Below are positions 36,400-47,700 of a DNA stretch of 64,000 nucleotides, piece after piece. Numbering within the stretch: the first letter of the stretch is position 1; every line of letters begins with the position of its first letter. Source of the DNA: Brachycybe producta (lineage: Eukaryota; Arthropoda; Diplopoda; Playtdesmida; Andrognathidae); NCBI GenBank assembly GCA_036925085.1, contig JAUPFP010000014.1, positions 3,661,501-3,725,500 on the forward strand. Direction: 5' to 3'. Below the pieces are notes generated by a model. That model saw nothing but the letters and a program-made list of their open reading frames with translations, was not told the origin of the DNA and did no database searches. Position numbers and translations under genes: made by a program.

Positions 36400-36852
36400 A
36401 AATAGTGTTAAGTTACAAAGCGCCATCTGGTGGGTGGCTGCGTTCATCTGTATGTGATGATGATGATGTTGCTGCGTCTTTCTTTTCAGTGTAGTTTCAT
36501 CGGATGAAGTTGAGATTGGGTCGGTTCGGTTCTGTCGGTCGGTCGGTCGGTCGTTGTATCATCATCATCATCGTTCTCTCGAGACTTGAGACTTTTCCCT
36601 CTCTCTCTCTTTTGTGAATGCAGCGAGAAAGAGAGAGAGAGAGAGTTTTTCTTCTTCATTATTTTCTACGGTTGGCTGTGTGTGTTTTACGTGTGTGTGC
36701 GCGTGCCTTTTTTTTTTGAGTAACCCTGTCTAACCTAACCCTGGCTAAATCCCCTGGATTGATCCATCGGATTTAACTCTTGATCTTTTTTTTTGTGTGT
36801 GTGTTTCTGAAATCATCTGACATTCGACTTCAAAAGTCAATCACAGCATTTG
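36400..36852 (+). promoter_or_regulatory. Probable promoter and non-coding first exon
   Basis: A stretch richer in G+C than its surroundings with GATGATGATGATG, a (CGGT)n run near 36530, paired CT and GA tracts around 36600-36645, then CACAGCATTTG|GTGAGTAG, a strong 5' splice site at 36852/36853. No ORF. I infer the 5' UTR exon of the gene whose first coding exon is at 62792; the extent and start site are not defined. Confidence 0.4.
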
Positions 36853-37159
36853 GTGAGTAGAAAACACACATTTCTTTTTATTCTTCTTTTCAATTTTATA
36901 TAATTTTAGATTTTTTTTTTTATTTTTGAAATTTCATAATATTTTTAATTTATATAAAAAAAATCATTCGTATTTTTAGCTTTAAAACATGACTTAAAAA
37001 TATTAAGCTGCTGTTCAGAAACTATTGAGCACTTACTTTTTACAAACATAAATTAAACTTAAATTTAAGCTTATTAAGTTTAAGCAACAAAAAACAAAAC
37101 CTGACTTAAATTAACTGCAAGACTAAAAGGTTGTATTTTAAAACGTTACTTAAGCTGCT

Positions 37160-38160
37160 GCTGTTTTTAAAGGTGTAAACGCGCTCCTCTCGAACTCTGA
37201 ACTATTTCTGTCTTTCAGGTGAGCAAAATGAAGAGAAACTTAAATGTGTCTTAGAAACTAGAAGGGTTGCTCAATCACTTAATGGTGTTTTAAGGTTTAA
37301 ACGCCTTTCGAACTCTTGATTATAGTCTGTCTTTTAGGTGCAAATAAGAAGAGAAACATGAAATTGTTTTAGAAACTAGAAGAGTAATAGGATCAATTAA
37401 GGTTGTTTTAAGGTGTAAACCACCTTTCGAATTCTGATTATATTTATATTTAGAAACTAGAAGGGTAGTTTACCACTTAAGGGTGTTTTAAGGTTGGTAA
37501 GCGCCTTTCGAACTCTTATGATTAGGGTTCGGATTTTCATGCAGTATTGAGTCAAAATGTTTCTCAATCTGTGGCCCAATAGAGCCAATTGTGAAGTAAC
37601 AATCACGTTTATTAGATCAACAATTATGATTTTTTTTTTCAATACCGGTTAGAGAATAGAACTTTCTAGTCGACAACTGACATAAACCAGACATCTAGCC
37701 TCTAACCAACCTTGATTAGGAAAAGCATAATTGCAGTTGTTCCAATAATGATGATGATTAGTTCACAATTGGCAGATTGTGAAACATTTGCTTGATTTTG
37801 CATAAAAATCCGAACCCTACTTAATATTCTGTCTTTCAGGTGAGCAAAAATGAAGAAAAACAGGAAAGTGTTTTTTAGAAACTAGAAGAGTAAAGGAATC
37901 ACTTAAAGTGGTTTTAAGGCGTAAACGCCTTTTGAATTATTATTTTATTCTTGTTTTTTTCAGATGCAAATATGAAGAGAAACTTGAAAGTATTTTAGAA
38001 ACTAGAAAGGGTAACTCAATTTGTGTGAGTTTGAAAATGACCCTTGATTTTTTAGCTAATGATATGTTTTTTTATAAAGACGTTTATTTTGAAACAAATA
38101 TCAGCAAGGAAACACAATTAAGTGATAGAGATTACCCGTTCTAGTTTTTAACAAACTTTT
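37160..38160 (+). repeat. Tandem array of about five half-MITE units, one interrupted
   Basis: Units of about 120 bp begin TTTTAAGG(T/C)(G/T)TAAACGC, continue TTCGAACTCT, TCTGTCTTTCAGGTG, GAAGAGAAACTTGAAAGTGT and TTAGAAACTAGAAGAGTA. Starts are near 37169, 37290, 37410, 37490 and 37915. These are left arms of the dispersed MITE in tandem; the last unit runs on into a right arm near 38140. The fourth is split by the element at 37523. Confidence 0.75.
37523..37819. mobile_element. 297-bp hAT-like MITE inside the tandem array
   Basis: Left TAGGGTTCGGATTTTCATGC, right GCATAAAAATCCGAACCCTA. An inner inverted pair CAATTGTGAA/TTCACAATTG is also present. Flanks CTTATGAT (37515-37522) and CTTAATAT (37820-37827) match at 6 of 8. 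Confidence 0.7.
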
Positions 38161-38701
38161 CTTTTGAAAATGCAAATGATAAAATAATGACTTTTTGTAT
38201 TTCCGTAATAGTTGGTCGTCAGAAAGGTTAAACTCAGTTCGAATTTCTGATGTTGTTAGTTATTTTGTAATTAATATATTTCCGGTTGTTTGTAACTTGA
38301 TCAAGGAATTTCCGAGAAGGATAAAGGAGGATCAGGTTTTGGTTTTTCGTGTTTTCTGATGAAAATTTCTCCACTCGACACTTTTAATCTTATTTCTAGT
38401 ATGTAATATAGATCTCTCTCTCTTTCTCTCTTTTTTGAACATGGAACACAATTAATTATCTTTATTTAACTTCTTTTCAGAAGCTACATTTATAGTTTTA
38501 TTTATTTATTTAGGTGTCATTATGTCTTATTATAATTGGTAACGAAATTTCCTTTTGAAACGAAAAAAAAAAATAACTACTCTAGTTTTTAAGAGATGTT
38601 TTACAATGTATTTCAGTGGAGCAACATATACTAAGGAGAAATTGAAAGTATGTTAGAAACTAGAAAAGGTATAGCTGAATCACTTAAGTGTTTTCAATAC
38701 T

Positions 38702-38865
38702 GAGGTAGAGGAAGACCCAAACAAGCTTGGAATGTGATGGTAAAACGGGATATTGGGGGCATGTGTGGGGTCTCTCGGAGTTTAGTACAAAATCGAAAGG
38801 AGTGAAGAGATAGAACCCGTAAGGCCGACCCTGCATACTGCAGGAAATGGTGCAGGAAATGATGA
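38702..38865 (+). mobile_element. LINE 3' end: reverse-transcriptase C-terminus, broken
   Basis: Reading frame gives GRGRPKQAWNVMVKRDIGG, then VQNRKE, a stop where Trp is usual, and RTRKADPA, the classic C-terminal signature of non-LTR retrotransposon polymerases. It is followed by ATGATGATG repeats as a 3' tail. Truncated at the 5' end and dead. Confidence 0.75.
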
Positions 38866-38936
38866 TGAATCGATGATGATGATGGACAAAAATTAAATTG
38901 TCTGCTTAAATGTTTCAAAATAAACCTTGAAATTGT

Positions 38937-39306
38937 TTAAGAATGCAAGCAGATCATTTATTTTGTGGATGTAGCGTTAGATGGCGCCACTAGCCCTCCC
39001 CCCATAGAAATGTACTGCTGACACTCGCCTTCCTTATTTTGCACGTGGCAAACTTTTAATTGCGTCATCGCCATTTCTCTACACGTGCTCTCTCTCTCTC
39101 TCTCTCTTCACTTATATTATGTTCTGGGTTTAAGTTTGTCCACGTGCTCTGATAATTAAGGTTGTTTTGGGCGCTTTTTTAGAGCTAAAAAGGGTGCATT
39201 CGATTTCAACTAATTGGCAACGAGTGTAGTTGGCCACCTATGGAGGGGTTGCACTCGCCATCTACCTTGAATTTACACAAGTATTTTTCTATGGGGCCCT
39301 CTTAAT
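38937..39306 (-). mobile_element. TTAA-flanked E-box element, copy 3
   Basis: Reverse orientation. Starts TTTAAGAATGCAAGCAGATC, ends GGGGCCCTCTTAATG. CACGTG words and GATGGCGCCACTAGCC are conserved. It sits next to the LINE remnant. Confidence 0.85.
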
Positions 39307-41220
39307 GAAATAAAGTGTTCTCGCGTCTTTTCTGCATCAAAATAAACCTTTGAATTTTCAATTTTTTTGTTTGTCGTTCTGAAATTCTGTTCAGAAGATT
39401 TTTTTAAAAATATTTCACTTTGTGAATTTTACACAATTGTAGAAATCCGCAGAAGAAGAAGAAGAAAATGAAGGAGGTTGAAATCTGGGGTTCAATTTCT
39501 TCTGCAGGATTTCAGGTGGTTTATTTTATACTTCATTGTTCTCTTCCTCCTCCTCCTCCTTTTTTTTGGAGGTTCTTAAGGGGTACAACACCTTGGCAAT
39601 AGCCAATCCTATAAGTGCCACAGTTTGAAATGTTCTTTTAAATTGAAATTGTTGAAAGATTTTCTTTTTATCCGACATTGTTGGCTTTTTAAGGGATTTC
39701 TCGTTTTTTTTCTGTCGTTCGTTCGTCTTCTTTCTTCATTTTTTTTTCGTTCACTTTTTATATCAAGAAAAGAAGAAATAAAAATCTAGAAATTGAGATG
39801 ATTTCTTCTTTTTCTGGAAGAGATTTCTTCTTCTTTTTCAGTTTTAATGCCATCGGCTGTTTCTGGTTTCTTTTTTTGATTCCATTCCTTATTGGAGTTT
39901 CGATTTCTGTTTTTTTTTTTTGCATTATTAACCTAAAGAAGGTTTTTCTTTTTCTTTCCAAACCAAACAATATTGTATTTATTTGGAAGGGTTTTGAAAT
40001 TTCATTAATGTTTCCTACTCAGATATAATCTCGCCTTTCTGAATTTTGATACTTAGATAGAATTTGAGAGAAATGTTTCTCATATCACTTCCAAGTTGCC
40101 GAAAATGATACCTTTTGAGAGGTAATTGTGTGTCAAATGATCCAATTTATATTTTACAAAAAAAAAAGCAACAACATTTCAGGATGTTGCATTTTAGATA
40201 AATTACGTAAAACTTTGATTAAAGAAACTTATGTTTTTCAAACAATTGAGATCCAAAAAAAAAAATCATTGTGAGCTCAGTTAACCTAACTGTGCTCACA
40301 AACCCCACATGAGGACCACTAGGACCATCAAGCTCACATGGACCACAACGTCCACATAAAAGCCCACCAGGTCCAAGATGCAAACCAAGCCAATCAGGCC
40401 AACAAAATCCATAAACTGGTCTCAAGGTAAACCATGAGATCCAGGATCGTCTTTAAGTCTTTTGTGGCCCCTGGCACAAGATTTATTTGAGGCCTCCCAA
40501 CCATGCCTTACAAATAAACTCTTTTTTCCACACAAGGAGCCAGTGTTCTATATAGAAAAAGTATTGATGATTCCATGATGATTTCCATTGTATACATTGG
40601 AACAGGACTTTTATGAAGTAAATCACATAAGTGGCCTATTTTTGAAAATAGTAAAATGTTTTTGATGTCGGATAAATTGAAATTAAAGATTTAAAAATAC
40701 AGAAAATAGTGACAATTAACTGACTGAGGCCCTAGTTTAGACGGAGGCCAGGGCCCAGTTGGCTTCCCATTAAGATGGTACTGATGAGACCCACGAGGCT
40801 CATTGGCGCTTTTTTTGTTGCATGAAAACGTGGTTTTTTTTTTCTTGCAAATTTTTATTGTAAAATTAAATTTAACTAAACATAAAAATGCATGTGTTTT
40901 GAAATATATATATATACAGTATATATGTAAAAAAACAGAGACACACTTCATAAAGTTAGTTTGTTATGCATGCATGAGATGAAGATGATGGGACACCATA
41001 AAAAATGAAATGGGTGACCGAAGTAGAAGAAGAAGAAGAAGAAGGAAAAATGGTGGTGGATGCCAAACTATTTTCACTTTTATTTACCAATTTTATCGGC
41101 AAATATTCCACCTACTTCCACCACTTCTTTTTTATTTTGTAGCTTTCTCTCTCTCTTTCTCTCTTCATGTATAAAAAAAAACGTAAATGGCAACAACATT
41201 GGAATGTGGTTCACTACATG

Positions 41221-41251
<31 letters not shown>

Positions 41252-41989
41252 ATACTGTATGGTACTTAATATTCATGGGTGTTTTTGTTAGATGAGGCAA
41301 AACAAGAAGGTTCCTTTTATTTTGAACAATATCAAAACAGAAGAAGAAGAAGACACACAAAGACATTATTGCAACTAACTTCATTTATTCAAATGTTGCC
41401 GTAGAATATTATACACATATACAGTATATATAAAAATTCTATATATTGCTATAGATCATTTAATATTGTCGGGTTTTTATATTCACACTTACTTCCCCTT
41501 ACTATTAATACGTGTGTGTATGTGTGGCTATGAGTGTGTTTTGCTTCTGTATTTCGTCCGTTTAAGAAGTGACACCATGTAACTGGCATATTTTGTGCTT
41601 TTAAGGTTTTGACATAAAAAATAAGGGAATCGTTCGGAAAATATTGTCAAATAAATAAAAATTTATTGACTGGTAGAGAGGAGGGTATTCAAATCCATTT
41701 AATGTGATTTTTGCGAATATTTAGAGAGAAAAAAAGCGTTTGTGATGTCATGTACGTAACATAATTATATTAATTATGGCTAAAAAAAAAACGTCCAGAT
41801 AATTTTATTAGGAAAAAAATTGTGTAACAAAACCTTAAATTTGGATTATGACGTTTTTATTTTTTGGTAAAATGTATATTTTGTTAGTTACGTGGTATCA
41901 CTTCTTAAACGGACGATGTGTGTGTGCTTTTCTTCTATGTGTTTTCTTTATTTATATGTGTGCATGTGTTTTTTATGTGTGTGTGTTTC

Positions 41990-42140
41990 TCTTTCACGTA
42001 TATGTGTGTGTTTTCGATTTTTTTTCAATTTTTATCGATTTTTTTTCAATTTTTTTCGATTTTTTATCAATTTTTTTTTATTTTTTTTCAATTTTTTTAC
42101 ATTTTTTTTTAAATTTTTTTACATTTTTTTTCTAGATTTT
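41990..42140 (+). repeat. T-rich low-complexity tract (TTTTTTCAATTT/CGATTTT)
   Basis: Repeated TTTTTTTCAATTTTT and CGATTTTTT words. The Phe-rich ORFs read here are products of this composition. Confidence 0.8.
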
Positions 42141-42500
42141 TTCTATTTTTCGATTTTTCGAGTACGATATTTTTTTAAAAATATCGCACGATATTTCAAA
42201 AAAAAAAATATCGAAATATTGACATATCTAAAATTTTGCCAGACCTACCGTGGCCCACGCTGTATGTATGTGTTTTATTGAATGTATGTATAATTACTTC
42301 ACAGTAAGATATGTTTATGACGTCAGAGGGGTTGACAATTTGTTGTCATTTTGGTCTGATAAAAAAATGGGATAATAACGAAAGAATGCAATAAAAATCC
42401 CTTTTTTTGTTACAAGGTTGTTATTTAAGGTTGTCCATTTTGCGTGGATTCTTGCATTTCTCCTATTTTAACCAACTCCCCCCAATAACCTGGAGAAAGC

Positions 42501-42706
42501 ACAGGCAATTAGAAAACGAGATGAACAGAAGTTGGCTCCGCCCTTTTTATGACGACCGACAACTTCTAATTGGTTTGTTGTGTGGTTCGACGTTGAAAAG
42601 GGCGGAGCATGTGACGTCAGACTACATAACCAACAAATTAGAAGTTGCCGGTCGTCATAAACAGGGCGGAGCCAACTTCTATTCATCCCGTTTTCTAATT
42701 GCCTGT
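42501..42706. mobile_element. 206-bp Mutator-like palindromic MITE with 9-bp target duplication
   Basis: Starts ACAGGCAATTAGAAAACG and ends with its inverse. Arms contain GTTGGCTCCGCCC and GTTGGTCGTCAT-like words shared with 13796-14005; TGACGTCA in the loop half. GGAGAAAGC flanks directly on both sides (42492-42500 and 42707-42715). Confidence 0.85.
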
Positions 42707-43544
42707 GGAGAAAGCTGAATGTAATTTTTTGGTAGACACTGCAGCAACATTTACTAAGTGCGACCTGTTAATCTAATCAAATTTTGACGGATCCTCGAAT
42801 GACTTCTTGTCCCCAGGATCCGCCGTCATGGGAGGAGGAGGAGGAGGGGACCTTAAATTAAACGTACTTTTCAACAAAATAGAACAAATTACACTCTTCT
42901 AGTCCCCAAAACAAAACAAAAACATGTCTCAGTAGAAGTAAAAGCTAGGAACCAAAAAACGTAGATTTTTTAAAATAATTAATCAGACGATACAATTCTT
43001 AATTTACTGTCAACCCCATTGACGTCACAAGTTTCGTCTTACAATGAGGCAACTATTTCTGTCTGTGTGTGTTTTGAATTTGTACGAAATTACATGAACC
43101 TCGATAAACATTTCTCTCTCTCTCTCACTCATTCACTCTCTCTTTTTTCGCTTTTTAAGATTATGTACAAAGTGGCAATTTTTTGTGTGTTGGAGAAAGA
43201 AAAAAAAAAGTAGGAAGGGTTTGGCGGCAGCAAATTTTATGGCGGAAATAATTGCATATTCGTTCTCTCCTACTACACCTTCTCTCTCAATATATATTCG
43301 CTTTTTTTCTTCTTCTTCTTATAAATTGGTTTAACATTTTGGCAAACCACGTTTATTATCATTTTTCGATGTAAATATGTTTTTTTTTTTCGTTCGTTCT
43401 TTCTTTCTTCTGAAATGTTGAATATGACAAAACTGTTCTATTTGTGAAGCTTAATATTATTCATAGTTTTCACAGGTTTATTTTAGTGTGAGGCCACAGT
43501 GATTTTTACATTGTTCACTTTTTATATTATTTGTAGATTTTTCA

Positions 43545-44118
43545 AGAGGGAGAGAAAATAGGAGAGAGAAAATGAATGGGGGAGAGAGAGAGAGAAAATT
43601 AGAGAGAGATAGAAAGAGAGAGAGAGAGCGGGAGAGAGCGAATTCGAGAGAGATAAAGAGAGAGAGAGAGAGATAGAAATAGAGAGAGAGCGGGAGAGAG
43701 ATAGAAATTGAGAGAGAGAGAAAATTAGAGAGATAGAAAGAGAGAGCGGGAGAGAGCGAATTCGAGGGAGATAGAAAGAGAGAGAGAGAAAATTAGAGAG
43801 ATAGAAAAAGAGAGAGAATTAGAGAGAGATAGAAAGAGAGAGAGAGAGCGGGAAAGAGATAGAAATTGAGAGAGAGCGAAAGAGAGAGAGAAAATTAGAG
43901 AGAGATAGAAAGAGAGAGCGGGAGAGAGCGAATTCGAGGGAGATAGAAAGAGAGAGAGAGAGAAAATTAGAGAGATAGAAAAAGAGAGAGAATTAGAGAG
44001 AGATAGAAAGAGAGAGAGAGAGAGAGAGAGAGAGCGGGAGAGAGAGAGAGAGGGAAAGCTAGAGAGAGAGAGAGAGAGAGAGAAAGAGAAAAAGAGAGAG
44101 GGAGAGAGAGAGAGAGAA
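43545..44118 (+). repeat. GA-rich satellite with higher-order structure
   Basis: About 570 bp of GAGA with regular interruptions GCGGGAGAGAGCGAATTCGA, GATAGAAA and AAAATTAGAGAG. A block of roughly 170 bp from the GAATTCGAGGGAG motif near 43757 recurs from 43928. Purine-only strand; could form triplex or bind GAGA-factor-like proteins. Confidence 0.85.
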
Positions 44119-44429
44119 ATTATTTATCAAGTAAGTTCTGTAATTAGTACGTGATTCATTCTAAAATTACAGGATTATTTATTTGAAGTTGACCATTTAA
44201 TTATTGAGCTGTTGAGCATTTTTGTTCAGCATTTTTTCTTCTTCTCTGTAATAATATTGATCTTAATGGAGAACTACTTTCTATTTGAAAAGTACTGTTT
44301 AATTTCATTTTTTTAATTATGTGATTGTCAAACAAAAATGTCAATTTTATGATGTTTTTTTCTTGTTATAATTGCCGAAAAATCCACTCTTTAAAAAAGA
44401 GCAGCAACACGAATAGCTGAAATTGAAAG

Positions 44430-44690
44430 TGAATTATAAACTTGACTGATGAATCATTTCTATAATTATTTTCATGTTGATATTTTTCAAAATATAAACT
44501 TTTATAAATAAAAATTCTAAAAAAAAAACAGGTCTGTTTAAAGTTAGCTCATTTTCAAACTCACATAAAAAAAGCTTATTTTGAACTTTATTGAACATGA
44601 AAATACCTCTTCTAGTTTCTAAAACACTTTCAAGTTTCTTTTAATTTTCCTTCTCTTGAAAGACAGAATAATTGGAGTTCGAGGAGCTAC
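44430..44690. mobile_element. TTAGAAACTAG-family MITE, left end decayed
   Basis: TTTTCATGTTGATATTTTTC and GTCTGTTTAAAGTTAGCTCA on the left; CTTCTAGTTTCTAAAACACT and TGAAAGACAGAATAATTGGA on the right. Confidence 0.65.
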
Positions 44691-45149
44691 GTTTACACTG
44701 TAAAAACCAAGTTAGGTTTAAAAAAAAGAACTCAATTCAAATGTCGACCTAGAAAGCTGGTAATGTATTTCCTTCAATATATTTTCCCCGGTGCTATTCT
44801 TCCTGACTGATCCTGATCCTACGAGGGCCCTTCATAAATATGATAATCGTTGCCGCATTTACCAGAACTTTTTTCTCTCTCTGTCTCTCTTTTTCTCTAT
44901 ATATCTCTCTATTTCTCTCTCTCTCTGTCTCTCTTTTTTCTCTAGAGGATTTGCACCTATTTTCAAATTTAAATGAGTTTTGTGGTTGGTGCATGGTCGG
45001 TATTATCATTTCAACGTGCGACGACCATTACTCTCTTTTTTCATCTCCTTTACAAGTATATATTTATCGTGAATTTTTCACGATATTTCTTACTTTGTAA
45101 AAAAGGGGCGAAACAACTTTGTTGGAAGTTACTTTCAACTGCTCCTAGA

Positions 45150-45778
45150 AGGTAGGCAATCAAACATAACACCAATGTAATGCTAGATTGCCAACTTTTA
45201 TTAAAGGCTGCATTGCAGTTACTGCCCCTTGATGATAGGCAATCAAACATAACATGAATGCAATGCTAGATTACCAATGTTTAACAGCGGCAGCATTGCA
45301 GTTACTGTCTCTTTATGTTAGGCAATCAAGCATAACACCAATGTAATGCTAGATTGCCCACTTTCATCAACGGTTGTATTGCAGTTACTGCCCCTTGATG
45401 ATAGGCAATCAAACATAACATGAATGCAATGCTAGATTATCAATGTTTAACAGCGGCAGCATTGCAGTTACTGTCCCTTTATGTTAGGCAATCAAGCATA
45501 ACACCAATGTAATGCTAGATTGCCCACTTTCATCAACGGTTGTATTGCAGTTACTGCCCCTTGAAGTTTAGTAATCAAACATAACAAAAGTGTAATGCTA
45601 GATTGCAACTTTTATCAAAGGTTGTAGTGTAGTTACTGCCCCTTAATGTTAGGCAATCAAACATAACACGACTGCAATGCTAGATTACCAACTTTTAACA
45701 GAGGCAGCATTGAAAGTACTGCCCCTACTTGACAGGCAATCAAACATAGCATTGATGTAATGCTTTATTAAACATCTG
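45150..45778 (+). repeat. 84-bp satellite, alternating unit types
   Basis: Seven full and one partial unit start AGGCAATCAAACATAACA. Type A has CCAATGTAATGCTAGATTGCC and type B TGAATGCAATGCTAGATTACC (middle base shown as in sequence); both close with GCAGTTACTGYCYCTT. Order A-B-A-B-A then more diverged units, so a dimer of about 168 bp is the recent amplification unit. Confidence 0.85.
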
Positions 45779-47067
45779 TAAGGGATGGCAATTGTATTTT
45801 ATTTAAAATTTCAGACATTGTGTAAAAAAATAATAAGTACGTTATTTTAAACAACCAAAATACGATAGAATTTTATTATTAATTTTGAAACTAGAAGAGA
45901 GAATAATTTTATGGCCCATTGAAACCAGGTGTGTTCCTTAAATTACAATCAATTTATTTTTTTTAAAAAAAGAAGATAATAAATATAAAAATATGTTTCT
46001 AGTGGTTTCATTTAGTAGTTTTCTAGTTTCCTAAAAAAAAAACACTAGCTTTTTTTTCTGTCTAAACTATTAATGTTTATTTTTCATTTGCATATTTTTT
46101 TTGGGCAATTGGTTTTGCTCCTTTTTTTAATAAAATGGCAACTTAAAATAAGTGACAATGATGATATATTGCAATGGTTTATGATCACCTGCCGTATATT
46201 ATTTATTTTTGTCGGTAATATATTATTAGATTTTTTTTTAATGATATTGGATGTGGTGTGTGTTTGGATGGAATTGGAACTTTCTTCTAAAACGGTAAGA
46301 TGGATGATGTTTTTTTTTGGTTGGTTGGTATGTTGTGGTAGTTTAGTGTTTATTGGCTTTTGAGGAAGAGGAGAGGCTAAGGAAGGGAAGGAGAAAGGGA
46401 AAAGGGGGGAGGGGAGGGGGAAAAAAGATATGGTAAAGTGCATCTAGTGGTTGCTTTTTGCCATTCCCAAAAATGTCGTTTTCTCTCTCTCTCTCTCTCT
46501 CTAATCTTGATCTATGACTTGTGTCCTATAAGACACACGAAATACACACACACAATGTTATTTACGAGCTTTTCGTGTTAAATATGCGCCTTCATCCTAC
46601 TAACATTTTTGGTGGTGGTGGTGATAGTGGCTGGCAGTGTGGGTGTTGGGTTGTAGAGGTTGATATTTTATATTGATGGCGCCACATATGGTGCCATGTA
46701 TATGTAATGCAAATGTGTGTCCCTGTTAATATTGACCAAAATGAGGTTATATTTTGCCACTGTCTTTGGAATATGTCTTTGAAAGAGGGAGTTAGGGAAA
46801 GATGGAGAGAGAGAGAGAGAAAAAAAGGGGATTTGGAGGAGAAGGAGAAAAGAAGAAGAAGAAGAAGGAGTCTTTTATCTGCATTGTCATTAGTTTCTTT
46901 TGTTCTTTTATCCATTGTCTTTTTAGATATAGATTTTGTGGCTCCTTCCTGTTTTTTTTTCTGCTTTCATAACCGAACATTTGAGCATTAATATGTTTTC
47001 ATTATCTTACAATGATGAAAAGGCACAGAACTTCTTTATCCAAGTTTGAAATTAAGTTTACTTGTAG

Positions 47068-47433
47068 CTTAAGAGGGCTTCATAGAAAAATATTTGTGTA
47101 AATTGCAACGTAGATGGCGCATGCAACCCCTCCATAAGGGTGGCTAACTACTCTCGTTGCCAATTAGGTTGAAATCGAATGCACCCTTTTTAGCTCTAAA
47201 AGCGTCCAAAACAACCTTAATTGTCAGAGCACGTGGACAAACTTATACCTAGAACATAATTATAAGTGAAGAGAGAGAGCACGTGTAGAGGTAAATAGCG
47301 ATGATGCAAATTAAAAGTTTGCCACGTGCAAAAAAAAAGGAAAAGGTGAGTGTCAGTACATTTTTATGGGAGGAGGGCTAGTGGCGCCATCTAACGCTAT
47401 ACACGCAATAAATGATCTACTTGCATTTTTAAA
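47068..47433 (+). mobile_element. TTAA-flanked E-box element, copy 4
   Basis: Starts TTAAGAGGGCTTCATAGAAA and ends CTTGCATTTTTAAATC. Same internal order as copy 1 with GCACGTGG, GCACGTGTAG and GCCACGTGC. Confidence 0.85.
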
Positions 47434-47519
47434 TCTCTTTAGAAATATCTCAAAATACAACCAAATTGCTGATTTGAGATCTGATAAGTAGCCATTTTCA
47501 AATGAAAAATAAAACAATT

Positions 47520-47700
47520 TCAATTTCGATTTTTAGTAGAAATGATTGAGCCACCCTTCTAGTTTCTAAAAAAAAAACATGTTTAAGTTTTTCTCTTAAT
47601 TGTACACTCTTCTGAAAGACAGAAAATAACATGATTTCGAAGGGTGTTTTTACATTTTAAAATTACTTTAAAGTCTTTCTAGTTTCTAAAATAATTGTTT
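47520..47700. mobile_element. TTAGAAACTAG-family right arms
   Basis: CTTCTAGTTTCTAAAAAAAA and a second CTAGTTTCTAAAATAATTG about 120 bases on, with TCTGAAAGACAGAAAATAAC between. Confidence 0.55.

Larger units (their letters stand above)
18481..36400. other. Gene-poor, repeat-dominated region
   Basis: After the P450 3' end I can support no conserved coding sequence. The content is TTAGAAACTAG MITEs (19285-19800, 20645-20800, 24405-24500, 28720-29100, 34530-35080, 35880-36125), hAT-like, Mutator-like and TTAA-flanked elements, low-complexity DNA and microsatellites. Confidence 0.55.

Noticed and set aside
37190-37260. Coding exons after repeated TCTGTCTTTCAG|GTG acceptor-like sites
   Set aside because: The sites are part of the dispersed MITE flank and no conserved frame follows them.
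41848-42281. Overlapping Phe/Cys-rich ORFs
   Set aside because: Produced by TTTTTT/TGTGTG low-complexity sequence.
42407-42718. ORFs on both strands around 42.4-42.7 kb with matching sequence (MNRSWLRP...)
   Set aside because: The two strands read alike because the DNA is a palindromic MITE.
45050-45250. Minus-strand ORF in the 84-bp satellite
   Set aside because: Satellite unit read through; frame is not kept across the array.
45150-45778. CRISPR-like regular repeat array
   Set aside because: Spacers are as conserved as repeats, so it is an ordinary satellite in eukaryotic DNA.
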